From JACKAF01 sp041391485 (GTDB lineage: Bacteria > Bdellovibrionota > FAC87 > UBA2466 > JACKAF01): a stretch of DNA of 64,000 bases. Shown piece after piece: positions 53,934 through 63,229 of this stretch. The translations under genes were made by a program, and so were the position numbers. The notes below the pieces were generated by a model, which was given only the letters and a program-made list of their open reading frames with translations, did no database searches and was not told the DNA's origin. The stretch covers positions 6,890 through 70,889 of the forward strand of contig JAWKNY010000020.1 of NCBI GenBank assembly GCA_041391485.1, given 5' to 3'. Each line of letters starts with the position of its first letter. The first letter of the stretch is position 1.

Positions 53934-54131
53934 CCGCCCCTATTCCCGGTGAATACATGTGCTCCCGCGAGCTTAGCGGAACCTTCACGCCTGTCTACTC
54001 TCCATTCGCACTAAACTCCCCTGGATTCTCTGGTTTTTGGAATTGTGTGAAAGGGGCTGTCCACCACCTAGTCGAAACGCGCCCGAGCACAGGTTTGATT
54101 TTCTGGCGCTGATTATGCACTTCAGATAAGT

Positions 54132-55112
54132 GTGCGGGGTCTAACACTACTTTCATTTTTTACATTTGCGATTTCGAGTGCGTACGGATGGTCGCACTCG
54201 GATGTGACGAGCCTGGCCGAGGAAGCCATCGCCAACACCAACGCGAGCGCCGCAAATTATCAGGCCCACCCTAGCGATCCGCGATTCAGGGACGCCTATC
54301 TCCGATCTTTGGAAAACCTTGCGCTCGCGCGCCAGGCGATTGAGGAAGAGTTTTTGAAAGGCGCCATCAATGCGCGCACACGAACGCGCGTATTGGTGAG
54401 ACTGGCAAGATTGTTAAACCAAGAACCAAACGGGGATTTGGGATCTGCAGTCGAGGTGGCTCTAGAAGAAAATCCGGATGGGGAACGCTTCGTGCCTCCA
54501 CCCATTCCAGACGCAGCTGAAGAGAAGAGCCCCGCTAACGAAGCGGCGTCCACGAGCTTCCCAAGCCCGATTGCCTCTACCGGGAACACCGTCGTTTTTC
54601 TCACACGCGATCTTTTTCCTTCGAGCGCGGAGTCTCCGGTGGCGAGCGAATCCAGGCCCGCGCGGGCCAAAGAAAAGAAGCTCCCGTTGTCGAAGGGTTA
54701 CAACGCGCCTTCTCTTCCGACCGTGCGCCCGCTGGGTTCGGTGCTTGACGCCACCCCAGTCGAAGATTCCGCTGAAGGTTCGCTCAAAGATCTACTCGCC
54801 ACGGCACTGGAGAAAGCCCGGCAAACACCGGTTCCCAAGTCTTCGGGTGTTGTCACCGCGGCTCTTACGAAACCGCTTGCGCCCACTCTAGCGCCTGGTT
54901 TGAAATCGCTCGCGGCGGGTTTATCGGGTCAGGCAAGCCGCTCGAGCGCTTCGCTGGGTGGAATAGAACCCGAGCTTCTTTCTCTCGCTGTACCGGTGTC
55001 ACGCGCACGAAACAAACTTTCTTGGTGGTGGCTATTGCTAGCGTTTCCACCGATCTTCGCTTGGGCCTTCTTGCGAAAACGTTCAAAAGCCGCGCCCACC
55101 GTGCCTACCTAA
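54132..55112 (+). CDS. Exported protein with C-terminal membrane anchor, function unknown
   Basis: A 326-residue protein starting at GTG (54132). The signal peptide (LTLLSFFTFAISSAYGW) leads to a helical domain (about 25-110, with ARQAIEEEFLKGAINARTR). A long Pro/Ala/Ser-rich, low-complexity stretch (115-290) ends at a single helix, WWWLLLAFPPIFAWAF, with a basic tail LRKRSK. The layout (signal, passenger, helix, basic end) places it in the periplasm attached to the inner membrane, or makes it a possible sorting substrate, though no PEP- or VPEIPTN-like motif precedes the helix. No homology recognised. Confidence 0.65.
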   Translation: MRGLTLLSFFTFAISSAYGWSHSDVTSLAEEAIANTNASAANYQAHPSDPRFRDAYLRSLENLALARQAIEEEFLKGAINARTRTRVLVRLARLLNQEPNGDLGSAVEVALEENPDGERFVPPPIPDAAEEKSPANEAASTSFPSPIASTGNTVVFLTRDLFPSSAESPVASESRPARAKEKKLPLSKGYNAPSLPTVRPLGSVLDATPVEDSAEGSLKDLLATALEKARQTPVPKSSGVVTAALTKPLAPTLAPGLKSLAAGLSGQASRSSASLGGIEPELLSLAVPVSRARNKLSWWWLLLAFPPIFAWAFLRKRSKAAPTVPT

Positions 55113-55154
55113 AATTTACTGGCTTGCTCTGACGCGTGCTGCTATATCGTCCGA

Positions 55155-56144
55155 ATGCGTTTACTTCCAGTCTTGCTGACAATGTGTATCTCTCTGTCTT
55201 CTTTTGCTTTCCCGCGCATCGATATTGTGTTGGATCTGGACGATCTACTGATCTTTCTGATGCCGGAACGCGTGGATGAGGACGCGACCCATTTGAATGT
55301 AGTGTTGCCGCCGCCTGCGGGCGAGGTGAGTTACCGCGTGGCGGATGGGGCGGCCGCCTTTATCCGCTCGTTTGAGTTTTTGCCGGCCGATGTCCACGTG
55401 AGTTTTCACAGCACTGGCTTTGCGGGACGCAACACCGGTGTCTTAGCAAAACTGATAATTGATCCCTTACTTCGCCTAAGCGCTTTGGAGCTCGCCGATC
55501 GCGTTCTCAGCCGCAACCACATCGGAGAGACGGCGCTTAAGTACCACTCGCAGCCGCACGAAGGGGGGCTCGATCCTGCGATTTTTCCTGAGGCGGATAG
55601 AGGGAATGCAAAAAAAGATCTTTCTATGATTGAAGGTTTGGATCTTTCCTACGCACTTCTTTTAGACGACTACAACCGTTCGGCCTTGGCACATCAGAGA
55701 TTCAATTTGTTCTGGCTTCCCGATCCTTTTGGTGAGGACTTCTGGGAAAAATGGAGCGTTACAAAAAAGCCCGTCTACCTTGAAAGCATCGATCACATCA
55801 TCCGATCGCACGTGCGGGCTGGGGACGAGACCGGCGCCAAAGAAGTGGCGCGCCGGTATTTTCACTTCCGCAACCGATTGGCTTTCGCGCGGGGTTTGCT
55901 TCAAAGAATCGTAGAAGAGGCGAAGAAGACTTCGGCGACGCTAGACCAAGTCGTCGAGCAAATGCTATGGGTGAAAAAAGGGGATCAGTACTTCCTGAAC
56001 CGAGAGCTTTGGAACGACTACTCCATCTACCGCATGGGCCGCTCCTTCATCCGTCGTGCGGATCCAAGATTTCAGCTATACAAAATAGAGGTGGACGGCA
56101 TCCGTTACCCGGATTGTTCCGATGAAGTAACGGATCCGGTTTAG
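55155..56144 (+). CDS. Exported HAD-like protein
   Basis: A 329-residue protein with a signal peptide (LLPVLLTMCISLSSFA). Directly after it comes RIDIVLDLDDLLIFLMP, resembling HAD phosphatase motif I (hydrophobic strand followed by D-x-D/N). FHSTGFAGRNTGVLA could be motif II, and SYALLLDDYNRSALAHQ resembles the late Asp-Asp motif III/IV. The spacing is close to NLI/Fcp-type HAD enzymes, though those are usually cytoplasmic or nuclear. An active exported phosphatase is possible but the first Asp pair is not a perfect DxDxT. It converges with nfu and overlaps it by 4 bases. Confidence 0.6.
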   Translation: MRLLPVLLTMCISLSSFAFPRIDIVLDLDDLLIFLMPERVDEDATHLNVVLPPPAGEVSYRVADGAAAFIRSFEFLPADVHVSFHSTGFAGRNTGVLAKLIIDPLLRLSALELADRVLSRNHIGETALKYHSQPHEGGLDPAIFPEADRGNAKKDLSMIEGLDLSYALLLDDYNRSALAHQRFNLFWLPDPFGEDFWEKWSVTKKPVYLESIDHIIRSHVRAGDETGAKEVARRYFHFRNRLAFARGLLQRIVEEAKKTSATLDQVVEQMLWVKKGDQYFLNRELWNDYSIYRMGRSFIRRADPRFQLYKIEVDGIRYPDCSDEVTDPV

Positions 56145-56716
56145 ACCTGTACGACTTCGCGTACTTCAGGAACGGCGTCTTTCAGGCGAGTCTCAACGCC
56201 CATCTTTAGAGTCATGGCGGAACTCGGACAGGAGCTGCACGCACCCTGCAAGTAAAGGTAAACTACCCCGTCTTCATAGCGGTCAAAGGTGATATCTCCG
56301 CCGTCCATGGCCACCGCGGGACGGATTTCTTGATCCAGGATCTCGCGGACCCGGCTTTCTACATCCGTACCACTCCCTTGGCTTTCGCGTCGGGCCTGTT
56401 CTTCTTCAAACCACTTCGGGGTGAAGGGCGAGGTGTCGCTCTCCAAAAAGCTCTGGATGGTGTCGGGCACTTTCTCGGCGATCGTGTCCCAGTTTCCGTT
56501 AGGAGATTTGGTGATGGTGACGAAGTTGGTGCCCACCATTACCGCTTCCACCCCGGGAACCTCAAAAACCTGCTTGGCCAGGGGGGCCCCTTCACACTGT
56601 GAAAGGTGTGTAAAATTAGCAGCTCCCGTCGGTAGCAAATTCCGGTTTACCGAAAACTTCAGCGTGTTCGGGTTTGGGGTGAATTCCAGGTTTACGTAAA
56701 TGGCTTCGGTGCTCAT
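56141..56716 (-). CDS. nfuA: Nfu-type iron-sulfur cluster carrier/scaffold protein
   Basis: A 191-residue cytoplasmic protein that carries and hands on Fe-S clusters. The N-terminal Nfu_N domain is clear (EFTPNPNTLKFSVNR, then FEVPGVEAVMVGTNFVTITK). The C-terminal NifU-like domain has IRPAVAMDGGDITFDRYEDG and the cluster-binding CxxC in QGACSSCPSSAMTLKMGVE. This N-domain plus NifU arrangement matches mitochondrial Nfu1 and alphaproteobacterial Nfu more than E. coli NfuA, which has a different N-domain, so the symbol is approximate. No isc or suf genes lie nearby. Confidence 0.92.
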   Translation of the reverse strand: MSTEAIYVNLEFTPNPNTLKFSVNRNLLPTGAANFTHLSQCEGAPLAKQVFEVPGVEAVMVGTNFVTITKSPNGNWDTIAEKVPDTIQSFLESDTSPFTPKWFEEEQARRESQGSGTDVESRVREILDQEIRPAVAMDGGDITFDRYEDGVVYLYLQGACSSCPSSAMTLKMGVETRLKDAVPEVREVVQV

Positions 56717-56805
56717 GGTTTTGTCTCTTCTCCAAATTCCAACGGCCCATACCGTATCATTTTGTATGGATTAACGGAAGCCCTGTTGCGCCGTTTGTAA
56801 CCCTG

Positions 56806-56995
56806 TACTATACCGCTCTTGCCGGTCGCCTGACTTGGTCTGGCGAGCAAAAGGGAATCCGGTGTGAATCCGGGACTGCCCCGCAGCGGTATGTGGGAAC
56901 GAAAGCCAAAGGGAATTTCCCAGCACTGGCTCAACAGAGGTTGAGCCGGGAAGCTTGGCCGTAGGGAGCCCACGAGTCCGAAGACCTGCCGGCGG
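56806..56995 (+). promoter_or_regulatory. Cobalamin (adenosylcobalamin) riboswitch
   Basis: The core AAGGGAATCCGGTG (56851-56864) is followed by AATCCGGGACTGCCCCGCA and GCGGTA, the conserved central part of cobalamin aptamers. AGTCCGAAGACCTGCC (56975-56990) is the 3' B12-box-type segment. An arm with GGCTCAACAGAGGTTGAGCC (56928-56947) lies between. It ends about 30 bases before the start of the TonB-dependent receptor, so ligand binding likely blocks translation or transcription of the uptake operon when B12 is plentiful. Confidence 0.93.
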
Positions 56996-57026
56996 AAGGT
57001 TTTACCTTCTTCACTCGAGGGAGTAC

Positions 57027-59015
57027 TTGCGCGCTTTAGTTCTCATTTTGTCCGCTCTTTGCTTCATGTGCTCGCTTAGCCAAGCGACCCCGAAAATTGT
57101 TGTGCATGGAAGACGGGACCGCTCCTTGAGCCCTGTCGGCAAAAGTGAAGTCGGTGGAAAGTCTCTCTCCGGTTTTGCGGCGGGCGAAACCGTGGGACGG
57201 GCACTTGAGGAAGAACCCGCGGTACAGGTGCTTGCCGATTCGGGTGGGGAGCTGAGTAGTGTGCCTCGGTTTCTCATCCGGGGTCAGGACAACGTCGAGA
57301 ATCGGTACTTTCTAGAAGGCTTCCCGCTAAACAACGCGCGCCTAAACCAACCGGACCTCGAATTACTTTCCACAAATTTTTTCCCGACGCTGGAACTTTA
57401 CGCCGGAGGTGTGCCCATTCACTTTGGCGAAGACGGACTGGGCGGCGCGGTTCAGTTTGGTTTGTCGCCGTGGGAGGCCCCTACCAAGCTGCTCGCGCGC
57501 GGGGGATCGCTCGGCTCCGTAAGTGCCACGGCGGATGTGCGGAGTGGCGAACGCTTAAATTGGGGCTGAGTACGCCCAATCCAATGAGGACTTTCTCTAC
57601 TTCGACGACAATGGCACTCCACTCAATTTTGAGGATGATCGCTACCGTCGCCGCGAAAACAACCGCATGCACCGCTACGTTTTTTCCCGCTACCTAGTTC
57701 AGTCTTCCCGTTCGCACCAGCTGGAGCTTTTGAGCTGGCACTCGGGACTCTACCGCGAAATTCCCGGAGCTGTCCGTGGGACAAGCGGCGGGACCGTGCA
57801 GGAGTCGCTTCAGCTCACGGGCCTGCGATCGCAGTGGACGCCACCCGGAGCTTTGGCTCTGGAGTCTCATCTCCATGTACGCCACAATCTCGGGAATTAA
57901 AAGGTGTGGCTCCTCTGGTGGGTACAGCGGTGCAAGATTTCAGCGCCAGTCATTTGGCGGTGGGCGAGCGGTCGCAGCTGCGCGCGTTGTGGCCTTGCAG
58001 GTTTGGATATTGTGGTTGGGGCGTCCTGGGAGCGCTATTCCTCTACTCGCAGAACTCAGGTGAGCTGAGTGCGCAGGACCGCTTGCAAGTTCCGATCGGT
58101 GTGGCAGCGAATTGGAAGTTGGCCCCTAACTGGGAGCTTCGGCCCGCCCTGCAAGGCCATTTCTACGACTACAAAACATCGGGCAGTCGGATCGTGGGGA
58201 ACACGGGGCAAAACACCTTCGGCCTAAAATCCCGCTATTTCCTATTTTCGCCACGACTGGGAACAGAATGGGAGATCCTTTCGGCTCTCCGCGGGCGCGC
58301 ACTCATCGGCAAGTTTTATCGGGCCCCTTCGCTCTTTGAATTGTTTGGGAGTCCGGTGGGCGTTTCCCCGGCGCCCAACCTTCGGTATGAGTCGGCTTTC
58401 AAAGTGGAGACGGGTCTAGATTGGTCAGAGGATCTGGAAGGCGCCTTGCGCCGCTTTCAGATGAGCTACACGATCGCGTTTCAGCAGGCCGAAGACCTCA
58501 TCACCTATATCGCCAACGCGCAGAACTCCAGCGTAGCGACCAACATTGGTGCCAGTCGAATGTGGATCCAGGAACTGCAAGCAGTCGCTGAGTTTGAAAT
58601 GGGGGTGCGCCTTCAGGCGAGTGCCGTGTGGATGGACTCCGTCAACCTCTCGCGCGTGTCCTACGAAACAGGGAAGGACCTCCCTCTGAGGCCAGAGTGG
58701 CGTTTTCAGACGAGTACGGCTTACCAGCTCGGCGACTTTGAGCTGGGCTACCAACTGTCTTGGGTGGGCCCTGCGTTCGGAGATACAGCCAATACGCGAA
58801 AACTCGGCGGTGTGCTTTACCACTCCGCTCAGATTGCTTGGCGAACAAAACGTCTAGGGGTTTTTCAAATTGAAGGCCGCAACCTGAGCGATGCGACGAC
58901 GGCCGCTTCGACTTATCAAAATACCAGCATAGAAACCATTGACTATACGACCGGGACATCTAGTTACCCGGCACCAGGAAGGAGAATATACCTAACATGG
59001 ACTTACTCAATATAA
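57027..59015 (+). CDS. btuB: BtuB-like TonB-dependent vitamin B12 receptor, frameshifted
   Basis: Reconstructed to about 662 residues. TTG at 57027 with GAGGGAG is the start that fits right after the riboswitch. A signal peptide precedes the plug domain (PRFLIRGQDNVENRYFLEGF, TLELYAGGVPIHFGEDGLGG). The barrel continues after slips near 57565 (DFLYFDDNGTPLNFEDDRY), about 57890 and through to ISTLTW-type ending GRRIYLTWTYSI, whose aromatic end is normal for barrels. IGKFYRAPSLFELFGSP is a standard TonB-receptor strand. B12 as ligand is inferred from the riboswitch. A lipoprotein and a TonB protein follow in the same operon. Confidence 0.85.
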
Positions 59016-60154
59016 CCAGGATAGGCCTAGCAGTGTTGTTTTTAGCGGTGGCGGGGTGCACGGATCCAAAATCGGCTTTTGCTCCGAGCGAGAGCGTGAC
59101 GTGCAGGGCTCCGGACGAAGCCACCACCGCGTGGGAACACCAAACTAGAGCCTCGGGACTAGCCGTATCTACCGTCGATAAAAACTTCAAAGAAGGCAGG
59201 ATCCGCTACGTGGACCTGATCAAGGCAGAACTCAACCAGAAACCGGGTCTAGGATCGGGTGACAGCTTTGTGCGCGCGGACGAGGAGCGCATTTACGTCA
59301 TCAACCGTTTGCGCCAGGACGGTATTCGAATCCTGGATCGTACCACTCTGGAGGTTTTGGCCGACAAACATGATGAAGACTTGAGCAACCCAAGTGATGT
59401 GGCGGTAGTCGGAGACAAGCTCTACTTGAGCCGCTACGAAAAAAAGACATTGCGGCGGTACAGTCTCCCGGATCTGGAGCTGGAAAAGGAGTACGACCTG
59501 AGTCCTTTCGCGGATGCAGACGGTATTCCCGAAGCGCAATGGTTGAAATACCAGAACGGAAAGATCTACGTCGAGTTGCAGCGCCTGACCCGTGATCCTA
59601 AGACTCCGCTCCTTTTGCCCAAAGGGCCGGGAGCCGTGGCCGTTCTCAATGTGGAAGCCGACAAGTTTGAGCCAGCGATCGAGCTCTTAGGCGGAAACCC
59701 CGTGACCGATCTAAAAGTCGATCCAAAGGGGGATTTATTTGTGGGAACCATGGGGAATTACGCGAAGCTCGACGGCGGCATCGAGCGATTGGGACACAAA
59801 ACGGCCTTTGTGGTGAGTGAAGAGGAGCTGGGCGGAGACATCGTGGACTTCGCGTGGGTAAAGGAAGACGAGTTAGTCGCCATTGTTCGCTCCTTGCCGC
59901 CGGTTCACACGCGTCTTATTCATGTGAAGTTGGGACCGAGCAAAACCAAAACACTGATTACCGAACGCGCAGGAGATTTTTACGAGGGCTTGCATAGCCT
60001 CTTGTATCTAGAAAACTGTGATTCGGTGGTCGTCGCCGACCGGGATACCGAGAATCCCAAGCTCTTTTTTGTTTCGCTCGAAGACCTTAAGTACGTGCCT
60101 GGCCGCTACATCGATGTCGGCTTGGCCCCGTACCACATGGTAGTGGCGCCCTGA
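58997..60154 (+). CDS. Lipoprotein with beta-propeller-like repeats in the B12 operon
   Basis: A 385-residue lipoprotein (LAVLFLAVAGCTDPKS; lipidated Cys) that overlaps the btuB end by 19 bases. It contains repeated strands of the type RIYVINRLRQDGIRILDRT, LEVLADKHDEDLSNPSDVAV, KLYLSRYEKKTLRRYSLPDL and NPVTDLKVDPKGDLFVGT, resembling YncE/NHL-like propellers. Similar lipoproteins accompany TonB-dependent receptors for heme, metals or corrinoids and may bind the ligand at the outer membrane. A role in cobalamin capture is inferred from operon membership and riboswitch control. Confidence 0.75.
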   Translation: MDLLNITRIGLAVLFLAVAGCTDPKSAFAPSESVTCRAPDEATTAWEHQTRASGLAVSTVDKNFKEGRIRYVDLIKAELNQKPGLGSGDSFVRADEERIYVINRLRQDGIRILDRTTLEVLADKHDEDLSNPSDVAVVGDKLYLSRYEKKTLRRYSLPDLELEKEYDLSPFADADGIPEAQWLKYQNGKIYVELQRLTRDPKTPLLLPKGPGAVAVLNVEADKFEPAIELLGGNPVTDLKVDPKGDLFVGTMGNYAKLDGGIERLGHKTAFVVSEEELGGDIVDFAWVKEDELVAIVRSLPPVHTRLIHVKLGPSKTKTLITERAGDFYEGLHSLLYLENCDSVVVADRDTENPKLFFVSLEDLKYVPGRYIDVGLAPYHMVVAP

Positions 60155-60171
60155 TGTGGTAGTTTAGGGCA

Positions 60172-60711
60172 ATGCTTCGATCCACACTCTTGTCGGTACT
60201 CTTGCACCTGGGTTGCGCCGCTGCGCTTTACGGCGCTTACCGAGCCTTGCCCACCCGATCCGTCGTTCTCTATGTGGAGCCGGTGTGGGAGGGGGCAGGG
60301 AGTCCGCTCAGCGCCGCAGCGGAATCTCCCGCAGGCCCGGACATTAACCCCACCTTGAACGAAGCGGCGCTGCGCCCCGGATCGCAGAAAGCCGCTGCCG
60401 CCGCGGGCGGCAATGGTTCTCGTACGGTGAGTGTGGACACCTTTCTCGCGCGCGGCGAGAATCAAGCGCCACAGTACCCGGAGGAAGCTCTTACTCGGGG
60501 ATGGGAAGGCGAGGTTGAAGTCGCGATACGATTTGTCGAGGGAGTTCCTGAAGTCTCCGTCGCGCGCTCTTCGGGTTACTCCGTCTTGGATGAAGAAGCG
60601 GTACGGACTGCGCGATCGTGGCGTTTACCGGACGGGATGGAAGGGGAAAACACGTTTAGCGTTCCGATTGAATTCACCTTAAGACCGCCTAGCGAAGCGG
60701 GCGGGGAGTAG
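60172..60711 (+). CDS. tonB: TonB-family energy transducer
   Basis: A 179-residue protein with one N-terminal membrane helix (LLSVLLHLGCAAALYGAY), a Pro/Ala/Gly-rich periplasmic linker and a TonB C-terminal domain. That domain carries the usual pattern: YPEEALTRGWEGEVEVAIRF, RSSGYSVLDEEAVRTARSW and PIEFTLRPP. TonB links the ExbB-ExbD proton channel to outer-membrane receptors. As the third gene after the riboswitch it is probably dedicated to the B12 receptor. exbB/exbD are not adjacent. Its end overlaps by 23 bases a second TonB-like gene on the opposite strand. Confidence 0.9.
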   Translation: MLRSTLLSVLLHLGCAAALYGAYRALPTRSVVLYVEPVWEGAGSPLSAAAESPAGPDINPTLNEAALRPGSQKAAAAAGGNGSRTVSVDTFLARGENQAPQYPEEALTRGWEGEVEVAIRFVEGVPEVSVARSSGYSVLDEEAVRTARSWRLPDGMEGENTFSVPIEFTLRPPSEAGGE

Positions 60712-61687
60712 CGGGGTTTCGCTGGAATTGGATCTTCGGCGTTGCCTGGGCTTTCAAGATAAAGTCCCAACGGATACGCACAAAACCGTCCGAGTCGATA
60801 ATCCCGCGAGGCGGGTTTGGAAAGGGAGCCGCTTTGTGGAAGGCTTCTACGGCGGCGGCATCGACGTCGGTGATGCCGCTGCTGCCGACTCGAGAAATCT
60901 TTGCGATCTCTCCTTTGGTATTCAGCAGAATAAGCAGCTGCGTTGTCATTTCTTCCGAACGAATGGTCCCTCCCTTGGCCCAATGCATGCTGAGTTTCCG
61001 TTCCACTGTTGGCTTCCAATACTGCCGGAGTAATTCTTTGATCCGGTGGTAATAAGAGAAATAGCGGAACTCGCGTGTGGAGAGCACGGTTCGATCCCCT
61101 TCGATCACCTCTTGCAGGTAATCGTCCGTTGCGGAGGTGAGTCCGCCGTCGCCGCCTACACTGAGATCTTTGAGAGAGAGGGTTTGCCAGTCTCGTTTGA
61201 CCCCCTTCTTTTCTGCGACACCGATGCCGTCTTCGACCTCAAGTGGGGAAGTGGCATCGGCCGTATGATCGGGATCTCCGGTTGGGGTCAGTCCCTTCGG
61301 TCCCTCCACTTCTTTTTCCTTCGGGCCGGTGCCAGTGCCTTTGCGGAAATCGTCTACTTGCTTGGCTTTCATCTGCTGTTCCGCGGTCTGACTCTTGTCG
61401 CTCAAAATTGTCGCATTGGGATCCAGTACTCTATTTCCAGCGTCCTCGCTCTCTGCGATCTCAGGTTCTTGCCGTTTCCGGACTTTAAGATCCTGAGGGC
61501 GGGGGACATTTCTAAATTCCTCGGGTACTTCCGAGATCTCAATAGGAGGCGATTCAGACGGGGGGACTTGAAAAGGAGCTGCCTGCTGAAGTTGTACAAA
61601 AAGCAACATCAAGTGAATGCCAATAGAAAGCACCAGTCCCCAGAGGACTGAAAAACTTGCGTGCTGATTTTCAAAGTCATTCTTCAT
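60689..61687 (-). CDS. TonB/TolA-like periplasm-spanning protein
   Basis: A 332-residue protein with one N-terminal helix (VLWGLVLSIGIHLMLLFVQ) and a Pro/Glu/Lys-rich linker (PPSESPPIEISEVPEEFRNV). A C-terminal TonB-like domain has TQLLILLNTKGEIAKISR, GSSGITDVDAAAVEAFHKA and FPNPPRGIIDSDGFVRIRW. The presence of DGFVRIRWDFIL fits TonB/TolA C-domains. It is the last gene of a three-gene operon with a lytic transglycosylase-like protein, a context closer to envelope integrity than to nutrient uptake. It could be TolA-like; TolB, Pal and TolQR are not visible here. Confidence 0.8.
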   Translation of the reverse strand: MKNDFENQHASFSVLWGLVLSIGIHLMLLFVQLQQAAPFQVPPSESPPIEISEVPEEFRNVPRPQDLKVRKRQEPEIAESEDAGNRVLDPNATILSDKSQTAEQQMKAKQVDDFRKGTGTGPKEKEVEGPKGLTPTGDPDHTADATSPLEVEDGIGVAEKKGVKRDWQTLSLKDLSVGGDGGLTSATDDYLQEVIEGDRTVLSTREFRYFSYYHRIKELLRQYWKPTVERKLSMHWAKGGTIRSEEMTTQLLILLNTKGEIAKISRVGSSGITDVDAAAVEAFHKAAPFPNPPRGIIDSDGFVRIRWDFILKAQATPKIQFQRNPATPRPLR

Positions 61688-62277
61688 TGACGTTGCGTGC
61701 TCATCAAATCGTAAATGTGCAGTACCGTTTCTGCTGTTTCAGTTAGTTTGGGGGCCCTTTTGTCGGGGCTTTCGTAATTCCAAATATTCGCTTTCATTTC
61801 TTCGAACTTGAGACGGCTCTCGTAGGTGCCGGGAGATTTCTCGATCTCGCGCTGCATGGGAATCCATTGCTCTTCGGCGACGTCGCGCTCAAAATTTTCC
61901 GAAGGCAGAAGATCGGGAAAGAGATAGACACTGATGTTGGTCGCGATCATCCGCGCTTCCAAAGACTTGTTGGCGCGCAGCGTGCGCGACACATCTCGTC
62001 TTAGGGCTTCCTTGCGATCCGCAAAATGCGCGCTGCCGCCGTTCTCGTAACTTTTTGCCAAGTTGTGGAACCGCTCTTGAACAATCTGGATGTCGGGGGC
62101 GACCAGTGTTGCCAGGTAGATCAGGTAGCCTAGGAAGCCGATGACTCCGACGATTGCGACCGTGGCCCACTGGTGGTGGCTTCCAGGTTTGAAGAAAGAA
62201 CGGACCTCCTTTTTCAAGTAGCTCGGCGAGAGCGTGTGGAGCAACGGCTCGATGAATTTCAAAAAGAAGTCTTTCAC
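61684..62277 (-). CDS. Single-pass membrane protein of unknown function
   Basis: A 197-residue protein from GTG at 62277 (GGAGAG upstream), overlapping the transglycosylase gene stop by 4 bases. Residues about 35-57 form one transmembrane helix (WATVAIVGVIGFLGYLIYL). The rest is helical and charged, with KEALRRDVSRTLRANKSLE, an SVYLFPDLLPSENFERDV block and a C-terminal ETAETVLHIYDLMSTQ. Its ATG-overlap with the downstream TonB/TolA-like gene (ATGA) suggests a tight functional unit. No family recognised. It may act with the TonB-like protein at the inner membrane. Confidence 0.7.
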   Translation of the reverse strand: MKDFFLKFIEPLLHTLSPSYLKKEVRSFFKPGSHHQWATVAIVGVIGFLGYLIYLATLVAPDIQIVQERFHNLAKSYENGGSAHFADRKEALRRDVSRTLRANKSLEARMIATNISVYLFPDLLPSENFERDVAEEQWIPMQREIEKSPGTYESRLKFEEMKANIWNYESPDKRAPKLTETAETVLHIYDLMSTQRQ

Positions 62278-63149
62278 GGGTTCTCTCCGATCGGGCTCAA
62301 CGCACAAGCAGCGATATTGGATAAATGGATGGAAAGTTCCTCGGAATAGCTGCGGGCTCGGGTGCGATTCCAAATTCGGGTGAACCCCGCGGTAAAGAGT
62401 CCGCGGTTAGCTGCGAGTTCGCGCAAGGTATTGGGTTCTGTCACTAAGCGACGGATGCGATTGGTCCCAAAGCGCTTTTCTTCCTCATTCCAGAAATTCA
62501 GAATTCCCCGTGTTCCTTTGTTGTAGGCCATCACGGCGTACAACCAAAGAAGGTTAGGATCATAGCGAATCCCTCTGCGATCGAGGAGGCCCCCTAAGTG
62601 AAGGTAACGATTTCTTAAGTAGAGTCCCGTCGTCACTACTGCCGTCGGGATTGAAAAATAAGAAGACAACGACTCAGGGTTGTCGCTGTCAGCAGTGATC
62701 GGACGCACGTCTTTTCCTAAGAGCTTCACCAGGTGATTGCGGCCGTTTGAGCTGTAACGGTTGAGCTGGTAGTTGATTTCCTGAAAACCAAAGTGGGTGA
62801 ACTGTCCAAGCCCGTAGCTCGGGATATTTCCTTCCATTCCCAGCCGGTGGTTTAGTCGGCTCTCCTGGAACAGCAAACACCAGAGCAGGCCAGCAGGGAT
62901 TTGCAGGACCTTGGAGGTTTGAACGGTAGCGTGAAGGATGCGCCCTTCGGTATCGCTGTCCAGTCGGCTGGTTTGTCGTAGCAGGGTCAACTCAGATTGA
63001 AACTGTTCGCTGACCGGAAAGCTCGCACTGAAAAACTTTGGTTTGGTTTGGGGTGCAAACGCAAACCAGTACCACCCGCGGTAGCCCATCAAAACAACCG
63101 CTGCGATCCAAAACCAACGACCGCGAATTTGAGAGAGCTTTTTCAGCAC
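62274..63149 (-). CDS. Lytic transglycosylase-like (SLT fold) protein
   Basis: A 291-residue protein with an N-terminal membrane anchor (WFWIAAVVLMGYRGWYWFAF). The lysozyme-like domain has the catalytic Glu in LLWCLLFQESRLNHRLG and a following SYGLGQFTHFGFQEIN motif (typically S-x-G-x-x-Q in SLT enzymes). A later LLWLYAVMAYNKGTRGILNF (typical A-Y-N-x-G) is also present. Such enzymes cleave peptidoglycan between MurNAc and GlcNAc with 1,6-anhydro formation. It heads a three-gene minus-strand operon with a membrane protein and a TonB/TolA-like protein, suggesting a wall-spanning machine or division role. Confidence 0.85.
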   Translation of the reverse strand: MLKKLSQIRGRWFWIAAVVLMGYRGWYWFAFAPQTKPKFFSASFPVSEQFQSELTLLRQTSRLDSDTEGRILHATVQTSKVLQIPAGLLWCLLFQESRLNHRLGMEGNIPSYGLGQFTHFGFQEINYQLNRYSSNGRNHLVKLLGKDVRPITADSDNPESLSSYFSIPTAVVTTGLYLRNRYLHLGGLLDRRGIRYDPNLLWLYAVMAYNKGTRGILNFWNEEEKRFGTNRIRRLVTEPNTLRELAANRGLFTAGFTRIWNRTRARSYSEELSIHLSNIAACALSPIGENP

Positions 63150-63229
63150 ATAAGTCTCCAGGAATGGAATCGGCTATTTCCAATTGAAAGTTGACTACTT
63201 AAACTTCCTTGCGGAGAGTTGGATGCCGT

